Source: Mycolicibacterium crocinum
Lineage (GTDB): Bacteria > Actinomycetota > Actinomycetes > Mycobacteriales > Mycobacteriaceae
Assembly (NCBI RefSeq): GCF_022370635.2
Contig: NZ_CP092362.2
Span: 2,046,001-2,110,000, forward strand
DNA: 64,000 nucleotides
Direction: 5' to 3'
The notes below the pieces were generated by a model. It saw only the letters and a list, made by a program, of their open reading frames with translations. It made no database searches and was not told where the DNA came from. Shown piece after piece: positions 35,018 through 43,900 of the stretch. Positions within the stretch are counted from its first letter, which is position 1. Each line of letters begins with the position of its first letter. The translations under genes and the position numbers were made by a program.

Positions 35018-35731
35018 GTGACCCAGTCCTCGCTCACGCTCGGGTACGTCCCGGGCGCGACGCCCGCGAAGTGGGCGCGAATCTGGGCGGAGCGTCAGCC
35101 CGGGGTGCCGCTGAAGCTGTGTGCTGTCACCGCGGCGGACGCGGCAGCCGGCGTGCGGGCAGGCGCGGTCGACGTGGCATTGCTGCGCCTCCCGACCGAC
35201 ACGTATGGGTTGTCCGTCATCCCGCTCTATGAGGAGACGACGGTGGCCGTGGTGCCGACCGATCACCTTCTCACCGCAACCGACGAGATCACCCCCGCGG
35301 ACCTCGACGGTGAGCCGACCCTGCTGCCGCTCGACGACGTCGTCGCCTGGACGGAAGCTCCCGGCAACCCGATCGATCACCGGCCTGAAACCACGGAGGC
35401 GGCAATAGAACTCGTCGCAGCCGGGTTGGGTGTGCTGATCGTTCCGCAGTCTTTGGCCCGGCTGTACCACCGTCGGGATCTCACTTACCGCCCGATCGGA
35501 GGCGCGCCAAATTGCCAAGTGGCGCTTGCCTTCCCGGAAGGCCCGCCGTCGGCACTGGTCGACGAATTCACCGGGATCGTGCGAGGGAGAAGGCCCGGTT
35601 CGTCGCGGGGGCAGGCGCAGCCGGCGCCGAAGCGCACCGCGCGGGAGAAGACACTGGCCAAACAAGCCGCCCGCGCGGCCGCGGGCAAGGTCGCCCGTAC
35701 GCCGGGCACAGCCAAGCGGCGGCGGCCTTAA
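35018..35731 (+). CDS. LysR-type substrate-binding domain protein without HTH, basic tail
   Basis: 237 residues beginning directly with the effector-binding fold (LTLGYVPGATPAKWARIWAE, then AGAVDVALLRLPTDTYGLSV). EAAIELVAAGLGVLIVPQSL is the typical second-lobe segment. There is no helix-turn-helix before it. The last 50 residues (RTAREKTLAKQAARAAAGKV, then RTPGTAKRRRP) are Lys/Ala/Arg-rich, like the tails of mycobacterial HupB and other nucleoid proteins, and could contact DNA nonspecifically. It may therefore be a ligand-responsive nucleoid or regulatory factor rather than a classical LysR regulator. It is divergent from DUF5997. Confidence 0.82.
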   Translation: MTQSSLTLGYVPGATPAKWARIWAERQPGVPLKLCAVTAADAAAGVRAGAVDVALLRLPTDTYGLSVIPLYEETTVAVVPTDHLLTATDEITPADLDGEPTLLPLDDVVAWTEAPGNPIDHRPETTEAAIELVAAGLGVLIVPQSLARLYHRRDLTYRPIGGAPNCQVALAFPEGPPSALVDEFTGIVRGRRPGSSRGQAQPAPKRTAREKTLAKQAARAAAGKVARTPGTAKRRRP

Positions 35732-35787
35732 CCCGCGTGTGACGCTGTTTTACCTGGTCAACACACACGCTTCGAGATACTCGAGCG

Positions 35788-36675
35788 ATGACCGAGCTGA
35801 CGCACGTCCCAGCCTCCACGTCGGCGGCCGACCTGGCCGACCACCTCCGCCGTGACGGCTACGTGATCGTCGACAACCTGGTGCCGGAATCGCTGATGGA
35901 CACCATCGGCGACGAACTGGCGCCCTACCTCGACGCGACGTCGATGGGCTACAACGCGATGATCGGCCGCAAGACCCGGCGCACCGGTGCGCTCGTCGCC
36001 CGATCACCGGCCTGCCGCACGCTGATTCAACACCCGTCGATCCTCGGTGTATGCGCGGACTTCCTCGGCCATGCGAGCGCCTTTCAGCTGATGCTGACCC
36101 AAGTCATCTCGATCGAACCGGGCGAATCGGACCAAGCGTTGCACCGCGACCAGAATGCCTTCGACTTCTATCCGTTTCCCGACGACTACCACGTGCAGTG
36201 CAACACGCTGTGGGCGATGACCGACTACACCGCCGAAATGGGCGCCACCCGGGTGGTCCCGGGAAGCCAGGTCGGGGACAAGAAGCCGACGGACTACTCC
36301 GACGACGAGTGCCTGCAGGCCGAGATGACGCGGGGTTCGGTGTTGCTCTACTCCGGCAAGATCGTGCACAGCGGCGCCGCCAACCGCAGCGAGAAGGTCC
36401 GGCGCGCCATCAACGTCAACTACTGCGTCGGCTGGGTGCGCCAGGAGGAGAACCAATTCCTCTCGGTACCAACCGAAGTGGCGCGCACACTCGATGACGA
36501 CCTGCTGAAGCTGATCGGCTACCAGGAGGGCGCCTGGGCGATGGGGTACTTCCGCGACTTCGAAGACCCGCTGCGCGCGGTCCGCGGTGACGCCGTCGGA
36601 TACGGCTTCGACGCAGCCAAGCTCAACGGCAGTGCCGGCGCCGCTTTCGCCGACCAGCTCACTCACAGTGAGTAA
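35788..36675 (+). CDS. phytanoyl-CoA dioxygenase (PhyH) family oxygenase
   Basis: 295-residue Fe(II)/2-oxoglutarate oxygenase. The iron triad appears as His119-x-Asp121 in LHRDQNAFDF and distal His194 in KIVHSGAANRSEKVRRA, the latter followed by the Arg expected to hold 2-oxoglutarate. ADHLRRDGYVIVDNLVPESL is the standard N-terminal region. The substrate is unknown: hydroxylation of a branched acyl compound or small metabolite is typical of the family. It lies upstream of an extradiol dioxygenase (27-bp gap), so the two may form a pathway. Confidence 0.9.
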   Translation: MTELTHVPASTSAADLADHLRRDGYVIVDNLVPESLMDTIGDELAPYLDATSMGYNAMIGRKTRRTGALVARSPACRTLIQHPSILGVCADFLGHASAFQLMLTQVISIEPGESDQALHRDQNAFDFYPFPDDYHVQCNTLWAMTDYTAEMGATRVVPGSQVGDKKPTDYSDDECLQAEMTRGSVLLYSGKIVHSGAANRSEKVRRAINVNYCVGWVRQEENQFLSVPTEVARTLDDDLLKLIGYQEGAWAMGYFRDFEDPLRAVRGDAVGYGFDAAKLNGSAGAAFADQLTHSE

Positions 36676-36702
36676 GGCGGCGGCCTGCGGTTAACTAGAC
36701 GC

Positions 36703-37560
36703 ATGGCCGCACTCATGCCGGCGGCGTTCGTCGGACACGGCAGCCCGATGAACGCCCTGGAGCTCAATCGCTACACCTCGGCGTGGCGGGCGTTCGGGCA
36801 GGCGGTGCCGCGCCCACGGGCGCTGCTGGTCGTCAGCGCGCACTGGTACATCAACGCCACCGCCGTCACCGCGATGGCCACACCTCGAACGATCCACGAT
36901 TTCTACGGCTTTCCGGCCGAGCTCTTCGACGTGGAATACCCAGCACCGGGACTGCCGGAGCTCGCCGAGGAGGTCGCCGACGTGGTCGAACCGACCTGGG
37001 TTGGTGCCGACGTCGACAGCTGGGGGATCGACCACGGCACCTGGTCTGTGTTGGTGCACGCGTTTCCGGACGCGTCGGTGCCCGTGGTTCAGCTGGCGAT
37101 CAACGCCTACAAACCGCTGGAATACCACCTCGAACTCGGCGCCAAATTGGCAGCGCTGCGCGAGCGCGGCGTCCTGATCCTGGGTAGCGGCAACGTCGTC
37201 CACAACCTGGCGGGCATGGATCCGGCCATGGGGGACAAGGCCTTTGACTGGGCGCAACGCTTCGATGACCAGGCGCGGGCGCAGCTGCAAGCCGACCCGG
37301 CCGCCGCCGTCCGGCTGCGCGAACACTCCGACTACGCGGCGGCGGTGCCTACCCCGGACCACTTCCTGCCGCTGCTGTACTTCGCGGGACTGGCCGCCGC
37401 CGACGGCGGCGGGGTCGGGGTGCTCACCGACGGCTGCGCATACGGGTCGCTGTCGATGACGTCGTACACGCTGGGGCTAGACCGCGCCCTCACCTCAACC
37501 GACGACGGTGGCGCGGCCGCACCGGCCAGTGGAGTGCCCGTCGACGAAACCAACATCTGA
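36703..37560 (+). CDS. extradiol ring-cleavage dioxygenase, 4,5-DOPA dioxygenase (YgiD) type
   Basis: 285-residue LigB-superfamily dioxygenase. Putative metal ligands are His12 in FVGHGSPMN and His47 in VVSAHWYIN. IDHGTWSVLVHAFPDASVPV and GSGNVVHNLAGM are family signatures, and a catalytic His lies near DHFLPLLYFAG. These enzymes cleave catecholic rings using Zn(II) or Fe(II). The E. coli homologue acts on L-DOPA, but the natural substrate in mycobacteria is not established. ATG 36703 is used; there is no clear SD. Confidence 0.9.
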   Translation: MAALMPAAFVGHGSPMNALELNRYTSAWRAFGQAVPRPRALLVVSAHWYINATAVTAMATPRTIHDFYGFPAELFDVEYPAPGLPELAEEVADVVEPTWVGADVDSWGIDHGTWSVLVHAFPDASVPVVQLAINAYKPLEYHLELGAKLAALRERGVLILGSGNVVHNLAGMDPAMGDKAFDWAQRFDDQARAQLQADPAAAVRLREHSDYAAAVPTPDHFLPLLYFAGLAAADGGGVGVLTDGCAYGSLSMTSYTLGLDRALTSTDDGGAAAPASGVPVDETNI

Positions 37561-37590
37561 CTGATCTACGCCCGTAGACTTTGTTGGGTG

Positions 37591-37902
37591 ATGGAGTTGC
37601 GGACATATACCTTGGCCGATGCCGCCGCCGTGGGGAGCTATGTCTCGGAGTTCTGGCCTCGCCACATTCGCACATTGCGCAAGTACGGCATCACCGTGCA
37701 CGGTGTGTGGACCGAACTGTCTGCCGACGAGCCGCGCGTCCTCGCGCTCGTCGATTACTCGGGCGGCGATCCGCACGCCTTGGCCGAGAGTTACCGCAAC
37801 AGTGAGGACTTCGTCGAAGACCACCGCCAGTTCGACGCATCACTCATCATTGCGACACACACGCAGACGCTTCAGCCCATCGCGGGTTCCCCGCTGCAGT
37901 GA
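37591..37902 (+). CDS. NIPSNAP-like small protein
   Basis: 103-residue dimeric alpha/beta-barrel-like protein beginning MELRTYTLADAAAVGSYVSE and containing LRKYGITVHGVWTE and LALVDYSGGDPHALAESYRN, the pattern of NIPSNAP-family proteins. No catalytic residues can be assigned. GTG 37588 immediately precedes ATG 37591; either could be used. It ends 15 bp before the TetR gene. Confidence 0.7.
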   Translation: MELRTYTLADAAAVGSYVSEFWPRHIRTLRKYGITVHGVWTELSADEPRVLALVDYSGGDPHALAESYRNSEDFVEDHRQFDASLIIATHTQTLQPIAGSPLQ

Positions 37903-37904
37903 CG

Positions 37905-37920
37905 GGAGGAGACCCCCATC
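37905..37920 (+). promoter_or_regulatory. Shine-Dalgarno followed by an ATC codon: possible AUC start of TetR
   Basis: GGAGGA at 37905-37910, then 7 nt, then ATC 37918-37920 in frame with the TetR protein. No ATG, GTG or TTG occurs between the preceding in-frame stop (TGA 37900) and TTG 37972, which would cut the first DNA-binding helix. Confidence 0.45.
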
Positions 37921-38487
37921 GCCACATCCACACCACCCACGCGAAACGCGGCTGCGACCCGCGAGGCAATTTTGCGCTCGGCGATCGACAACTTCGCCCG
38001 CGCCGGTTATGACGGCGTGGGCGTCCGTCAGATCGCTCACGACGCCGGCGTCACCGCCATGTTGGTGAACAGGTACTTCGGCTCGAAGGAGGGACTGTTC
38101 GCCGAGGCCGTCGAAACTGCTTTCGCCACACCGGTATTCATCGGCGAACAGTCTGACGACCTCGTCGGTGACATCGTCAGGATATTGGTGGCGAAGAGCG
38201 GGCCCAACGCGGACGCGCCGCAGCCGTTTCTGATCATGCTGAGGTCGGCGTCGAATCCGGCCGCCATGGCGATCGTGCGTGCAGCCATCGAACGCCACGT
38301 CGGCGCGAGATTGGCGCGGCAACTGGACACCCCGGACCGGCAACTACGCAGCGAGATCCTGCTCGCGGTGATCAGCGGAATGCTCATGATGCGCGGGGTG
38401 GTCGGGACCCGGGCCCTCACCAGGGGCAAGGCCGCCGACGTCGCACGTGTGCTCGAACCCATGATCGCTGAGCTCCTCGGGAATTAA
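37918..38487 (+). CDS. TetR family regulator of the downstream SDR pair
   Basis: About 190 residues. The helix-turn-helix is TREAILRSAIDNFARAGYDG, then VRQIAHDAGVTAMLVNRYFG, with a ligand domain ending VARVLEPMIAELLGN. The complete first helix requires initiation upstream of TTG 37972, and the only signal there is a strong SD before ATC 37918. If AUC is not used, the protein lacks 18 residues and probably half of helix 1. A composite palindrome sits 9 bp after the stop, ahead of the first SDR, so this protein likely represses the two SDR genes. Confidence 0.85.
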   Translation: MATSTPPTRNAAATREAILRSAIDNFARAGYDGVGVRQIAHDAGVTAMLVNRYFGSKEGLFAEAVETAFATPVFIGEQSDDLVGDIVRILVAKSGPNADAPQPFLIMLRSASNPAAMAIVRAAIERHVGARLARQLDTPDRQLRSEILLAVISGMLMMRGVVGTRALTRGKAADVARVLEPMIAELLGN

Positions 38488-38496
38488 CCCGCAAAA

Positions 38497-38535
38497 GTCT
38501 ACGTTCGTATACATCAAAGGTATACGGGTGTAGAC
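38497..38535. promoter_or_regulatory. composite palindromic operator
   Basis: Four 6-bp elements in order: GTCTAC (38497), GTATAC (38507), GTATAC (38520), GTAGAC (38530), spaced 4, 7 and 4 nt. The whole 39-bp block is an inverted repeat made of two mirror-image TetR-type sites, 12 bp upstream of the first SDR gene. Confidence 0.7.
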
Positions 38536-38547
38536 AAGGAGGCGGCG

Positions 38548-39339
38548 GTGGAACTGGGATTGGCAGGCAAGCGGGCGCTGGTGACCGGCTCGAGCGCCGG
38601 CCTCGGCCGCGCGATCGCCGAGATGCTCGCCGCCGAGGGCGTATCCGTGATCGTGCACGGACGCGACGCCGATCGAACCGACGCCGTGGTATCCGCGATC
38701 CGCGCGAACCACGGCGAGGCCGTCGCTGTACTCGGCGACCTCTCGACCGACGAGGGTGCTGCCGCAGTCGCGCAAGCTGCCGGCGAGATCGACATCCTGG
38801 TCAACAATGCCGGCTACTACGACGGCGCATCATGGGCGGACCTCTCCACCGACGACTGGACACGCATTCACCAGATCAATGTCGTCTCCGTCGTACGGAT
38901 GATCGCGCATGTGGTCCCCGGCATGCGCCGACGGGGGTGGGGCAGGGTCATCCAGATCGGCGGCGGCCTGGCTGTTCAACCGGTCGCGGAGCAGCCTCAC
39001 TACAGTGCGACCCTGGCCGCTCGGCACAACCTGACCGTGTCACTCGCACGCGAGTTGTCCGGCAGCGGCGTTACCGCCAACATCGTCGCCCCGGGAGCGA
39101 TCCTCACCGACAGCACACGAGACATGGTGATGCAGGCTGCTGCCGCCAACGGCTGGGGAACTACCTGGCCGGACATCGAAAAGGCTGCGGCCACAACGTG
39201 GTTCCCCAACGACATCGGCCGCCTCGGACGGCCTGAGGAGATCGCGGCTGCGGTGTGCTTCCTCGCCAGCTCGCATGCCGGATACATCAGCGGTGCCGGC
39301 CTTCGCGTCGATGGCGGCACCATCCGCAACGTCAGCTGA
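38548..39339 (+). CDS. SDR-fold protein lacking catalytic Lys and Ser
   Basis: 263 residues with a normal Rossmann start (ALVTGSSAGLGRAIAEML), NNAGYY and a standard C-terminus (SGAGLRVDGGTIRN). The catalytic block is altered: QIGGGLAVQPVAEQPHYSAT is followed by Leu, so the Tyr-x3-Lys motif is Tyr-x3-Leu, and the catalytic Ser position appears to be Gly. Either it is a non-catalytic SDR or it uses other residues. GTG 38548 follows AAGGAGG. It is controlled, I infer, by the preceding TetR through the composite operator, and forms an operon with the next SDR (29-bp gap). Confidence 0.88.
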   Translation: MELGLAGKRALVTGSSAGLGRAIAEMLAAEGVSVIVHGRDADRTDAVVSAIRANHGEAVAVLGDLSTDEGAAAVAQAAGEIDILVNNAGYYDGASWADLSTDDWTRIHQINVVSVVRMIAHVVPGMRRRGWGRVIQIGGGLAVQPVAEQPHYSATLAARHNLTVSLARELSGSGVTANIVAPGAILTDSTRDMVMQAAAANGWGTTWPDIEKAAATTWFPNDIGRLGRPEEIAAAVCFLASSHAGYISGAGLRVDGGTIRNVS

Positions 39340-39368
39340 ACCCAACCAATCAACGAAAGGTCATCGTC

Positions 39369-40229
39369 ATGTCGCACGTTTTTCTTATCTCCGGGGCATC
39401 TCGCGGGCTAGGCCGCGCCATCACCGAGGCGGCCCTGACCGCCGGGCATCGCGTCGTCGCGGGCGCTCGTTCCACCGCGTCGCTCGACGACCTCGCCGCT
39501 CGCGAACCCGAGCGCCTGGCCGTCGTCGAACTGGACGTCACCAACGATCAGCAGGTCCGTGCCGCTGTGGACACCGCGATTGACCGCTGGGGGCGCCTCG
39601 ATGTCTTGGTCAACAACGCCGGTTACGCGAACATGGCCGCCGCCGAAGACGTCGATCCTGAGGATTTTCGCGCACAGGTCGAGGCGAATTTCTTCGGTGT
39701 TGTCCGACTCACCCAGGCCGTGCTTCCGGTCATGCGCACGCAGCGCGCGGGTCACATCATCCAAATCTCGTCCGTCGGAGGGCGGTTGACCCGGCCTGGA
39801 CTCGCTGCCTATCAATCGTCGAAGTGGGCGGTCACCGGCTATTCCGGGGTCGTCGCTCAGGAGGTCGCCCCGCTCGGGATCAAGGTGACAGTGCTGGAGC
39901 CCGGCGGAATGCGCACTGATTGGGCCGGCTCATCGATGCGCATCGCACCGATCCGCCCCGAGTACGAGGAGACCGTTGGGGCGGCCGCACAACTGAGCGC
40001 GCCCGCAAACCTCGGCGCCAGCGATCCGGCGAAAGTCGCTGCGCTGCTACTGGACATCGTCGACATGGACACCCCGCCCGCTCGGTTACTGATCGGCCCA
40101 GATGCGTATCGCTACGCCACTGCCGCCGGCCGCGAGCTCCTTGCCGCCGACGGACGGTACGAGGCGCTGAGTATGTCGACGGCAGCCGACGACGCGACTG
40201 CCGATCAGCTGAATCCGCTTGGTGCTTAG
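39369..40229 (+). CDS. SDR family oxidoreductase
   Basis: 286-residue classical SDR with FLISGASRGLGRAITEAALT, NNAGYA, and an intact catalytic block ISSVGGRLTRPGLAAYQSSK (Ser, Tyr-x3-Lys). VTVLEPGGMRTDWAG is the cofactor-side loop. ATG 39369 follows AAAGGT; the open frame extends further upstream into the previous gene but without a signal. It is the catalytic partner of the preceding degenerate SDR if the two form a heterodimer, which is inference. The stop overlaps the convergent SUKH-like gene by 4 bp. Confidence 0.92.
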   Translation: MSHVFLISGASRGLGRAITEAALTAGHRVVAGARSTASLDDLAAREPERLAVVELDVTNDQQVRAAVDTAIDRWGRLDVLVNNAGYANMAAAEDVDPEDFRAQVEANFFGVVRLTQAVLPVMRTQRAGHIIQISSVGGRLTRPGLAAYQSSKWAVTGYSGVVAQEVAPLGIKVTVLEPGGMRTDWAGSSMRIAPIRPEYEETVGAAAQLSAPANLGASDPAKVAALLLDIVDMDTPPARLLIGPDAYRYATAAGRELLAADGRYEALSMSTAADDATADQLNPLGA

Positions 40230-40771
40230 CGGATGAGGTCGGACCAGAACTGAACCGTCGGCGCCGGCACGCGCGACGGATCGGGGTCGAAATAATCGGA
40301 AAGGTCAGTGGCGCAACAGCTCACGGCGGCTTGATACACCGACAGCACCGGATGCCCGGATGTACCGCGGCCGGCGGGCAGATAGTGATTGGAGTGCAGC
40401 GGCACCAGCTGCGGCACGCGCGCCAGATGATAGTTCGCGCTACGCAGGGCGTCCTTCATCCTCGGCGGCCGGATACCCCAGTCGGCACCCCAGAATTCGC
40501 GCCATTCGACGGCGAACAAAATCCCGTCAACCGGGAGCCGCACCAGCTGCTGCAGGCTGCGCCGCGGTGCCGACCGCCAGTCCGGCCATGAATTCCCAAC
40601 CGGCAGACCCGAGGACAGAAACAAGCGATGGTCGTCGGCGAACTCGAAGTCGAACTCGTGCTGAATGTGCGCCAGCTCGTCGTCGGTGAGGCCCGGCTCG
40701 ATCGTCACCGTCTCGAGCATTGCGAGCCGCCGGATCGCCCCAGCACCGATGTCGTTGGCACCGTCGACCAT
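40226..40771 (-). CDS. uncharacterised SUKH/SMI1-KNR4-like protein
   Basis: 181 residues: VTIEPGLTDDELAHIQHEFD, then FEFADDHRLFLSSGLPVGNS and WPDWRSAPRRSLQQLVRLPV. The pattern of an N-terminal helix followed by a Leu-rich strand and Gly-Leu-Pro, and later VPLHSNHYLPAG, resembles SUKH (SMI1/KNR4) proteins, many of which are immunity or accessory factors, but similarity is weak. The start is ATG 40771; a longer frame reaching 41407 is a shadow of the TIR-STAND gene. It diverges from that gene across 137 bp and could be functionally linked. Confidence 0.6.
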   Translation of the reverse strand: MVDGANDIGAGAIRRLAMLETVTIEPGLTDDELAHIQHEFDFEFADDHRLFLSSGLPVGNSWPDWRSAPRRSLQQLVRLPVDGILFAVEWREFWGADWGIRPPRMKDALRSANYHLARVPQLVPLHSNHYLPAGRGTSGHPVLSVYQAAVSCCATDLSDYFDPDPSRVPAPTVQFWSDLIR

Positions 40772-40908
40772 GCGAGCAGCATAGGCGTAGAAAATCGTGT
40801 CCGGCTGTGGTCTGCATGACGTACCGTGACAGCGTCGTCGGATTTGCCGGGTGGACCCTCTAGCGGCGGGTAGGGGGATTCGGGCGCTGGGTGACGGGAG
40901 GGCGGTGC

Positions 40909-43900
40909 ATGTCGCGGATTTTCCTGAGCCACTCCAGTCACGACATGCGGCAAGCGATCGCGCTGAAGCACTGGCTGGCCGAACAAGACCCGCCACTGGC
41001 GAACGAGATCTTCCTTGATATCGATCCAAGTTCGGGCTTGCAGACCGGAACTCGGTGGAAGGACGCGCTGCGTCGGGCGAATGCTCGTTGTGAGGCCGTG
41101 GTATGCCTGCTGTCGGCGAACTGGGAAGCCTCCCATGAGTGCAAGGTCGAGTACCGCACCGCGGAGAATCTGAACAAGCAGATCTTCTGCGCTCGGCTGG
41201 AACCTTCCACCGGCGACGAGTTGACCGCCGAGTGGCAGCGCTGCGACCTGTTCGGCGACGGCCCAATGACGCAGGTCGACATCGGCAGCGGGTCACCCGT
41301 GGAGTTCGCCACCGCGGGTCTGTACCGATTGCGGGACGGGATTCGGGGGGCCGGCATCGGGGCGGACTCGTTCGTCTGGCCCCCGCCCGATGACGTCGAT
41401 CGCGCACCGTACCGCGGTTGGGAACCGCTCGACGCCGCCGACGCCGCAGTGTTCTTCGGGCGCGATGCCCAGATCATCCGCGCCTTGGACCAGCTGCGGG
41501 GAATGAGGCGTTCCGGACTGAACGGGTTGTTTGTGATTCTCGGGCCCTCCGGAAGTGGGAAGTCGTCGTTTCTTCGTGCGGGTCTGCTGCCACGGTTACG
41601 TCGCGAGGATCGCCGATTCGCCGTCCTTCCGATCGTCCGTCCGGAGCGCAATGCGCTCACCGGCGTGTCGGGGCTGGCGGCGTCGATCGTCGACGCGCGG
41701 CGACAGTTCGGGCTGACACAGCCGAGCTTGGGAGAGGTCAAGGACGCCTGTATTCAGCGGCGCACCGGTGTCGTTGCGGACTGGCTCGCCGAAATTCGCG
41801 GGGAGGCGGCGAGGCAGCTGTTGGATCGCGGCGACTCGCAGGAGACGGCTGCGGCACCCACGCTCGTGTTGCCGCTGGATCAAGCCGAGGAGCTGTTCTC
41901 GGCCGACGCGAGTCAGCAGGCAAATGACTTTCTGTGGCTGATTGCGCGACTGGCGGAAACGGTGAATGCCAACGAGACCGGCATGGTCGTCGCGGCTACC
42001 GTCCGCACCGACCGCTATGAAGTGATGCAGACCCACCCAGAGTTGGGTGCGGTCGGTACGGTCTTGTTCGACGAGCTCAAACCCATGCCGGCAACGCAAT
42101 TCAAAGAAGTGATTGTTGGCCCGGCCCAACGGGCGAGCGAGGCTGGACGAGCGCTTCGCGTGGCACCCGATCTTGTCGACCGGCTGCTGGCCGACTCCTC
42201 CGACGGCGCGGACACGCTTCCGATTCTCGCGCTCACGTTGTCCCGGCTCTACGCGGATTACGGCAGCTCCGGAGAACTTACCCTTGCGCACTACGAAGCG
42301 CTGGGCGGGATGCGCCGGGTTGTGCAATCCGAGATTGACGAGGTGCTGTCGGTCGAGCCGACAGTACGTGCCGGACAACTGGAGGCGCTGAGAGCGGCCT
42401 TCATTCCATGGCTGGCCACCGTCAATCCTGACAACGACCAACCCATGCGACGGGTCGCGCGTTTCGACGATCTGCCGGCGGCGAGCCGACCGCTGATCGA
42501 CGCTCTGGTGGCCAAGCGCTTGATGGTCAAAGACACCCGCGACGGCCACACCGTCGTCGAAGTGGCCCTGGAGAGCCTGCTTCGGCAATGGGACGAGCTG
42601 GCGGCCTGGCTGCGCGACGAGCGTCAGGATCTCAAGGCGGCCGATGACCTTCAACGCGGGGCGGCGGCCTGGAGAGCGGCCGACAATGACCCGGCCTGGC
42701 TGCTGTCAGGAAGTCGATTAGCCGAAGCTGAAGTGCTGATCGAGAAGCCGCAGTTTCGGCAAATCCTTTCTAGCGCAACCGATTTCGTTACCTCCTCGCG
42801 TGCAGCTGAAGATGAGGAACTGGCCGCGCAGGAGGCGCAACGCCTTGCCGAGCTGCGGGCAGCCGAGGAGCGGGCGGCGCACGCTCAGGAGCGCCAGGCC
42901 ACTGCCGAGGCACACACGATGACGCTTCGGAAGCGCTCCCGCATTCTGCGGGCAGTGCTCGCGCTGACGGCAGTCGTCGCCGTTGTCGCCGGCGTCGGCT
43001 TCGCACGCGCCAATTCGGCCAGCAACGAAGCGCAACGGCAATTCCGGTTGGCCACCAGTCAACGGCTCGCGACAGAGGCGCAAGCGATGCTTGCCGGAGC
43101 TCGCCCGGGCGGGGACATCCGAGCGCTTCAGGAACTCCTCGCGTCCCAAGCGTTGGCTGCGATACCCGATCGAGGCGCCCTGTACGACGCCGTGCTCGCC
43201 AAGAGTGCCACGGCCAAGATCGGTCGCGTGGCAAACACGACTCCCAATGCCGTTCGATACAGCCCAGATGGCCGCCTGTTGGCGACGGGCTACGGCGACG
43301 GCAGCGTTCGGCTATCTGATGCTCAGACCGGTCAGCCGGTCGGCAAGCCGTTGGCAGCCCATCGCGACGACATCCTGGACTTGGTCTGGAGCCCGGACGG
43401 CAAGACCATCCTGTCGGCGTGTCGTGACGGCACGCTCGGCTTGTGGAACTCCAAATCTGGTGAGCTAGAAGGAAATTTGTTCAGCAGGCCCGGCGCAAAG
43501 GACGGTGCCGATCGGCGGATCATGGGGGTGGCATTCAGTCCTGACGATCGACGGATGGTCACCGCGGGCGCGGGCGGTGTCGTCGACGTGTGGGACGTAG
43601 CAGCCCGGCGGGTGGTGTTCTCGTTGACGGGTCACACAGAGGACGTCTACGCCGTCGCCTTCGCCCCCGATGGAAGTCTCATCGCGACCGGCAGCGATGA
43701 CAACACGCTGCGACTGTGGGATGCCGCCACCGGACACCCAATTGGTGCGCCGTTGACCGGTCATTCCGGTGCCGTGCGCGCCGTGGCGTTCAGCCCGGAC
43801 GGAAGCGAACTGGCCTCGGGCAGTAGCGATTCGACAGTCCGACTATGGGACGTGAAGACTCAACGTCCGGTCGGTGCGCCGCTGGAAGGGCACACCGCGC

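Noticed and set aside
40772..41407. N-terminal extension of the SUKH-like gene across the TIR-STAND start
   Set aside because: It covers the divergent promoter and TIR coding sequence; the Arg/Ser-rich translation is not protein-like. ATG 40771 is preferred.
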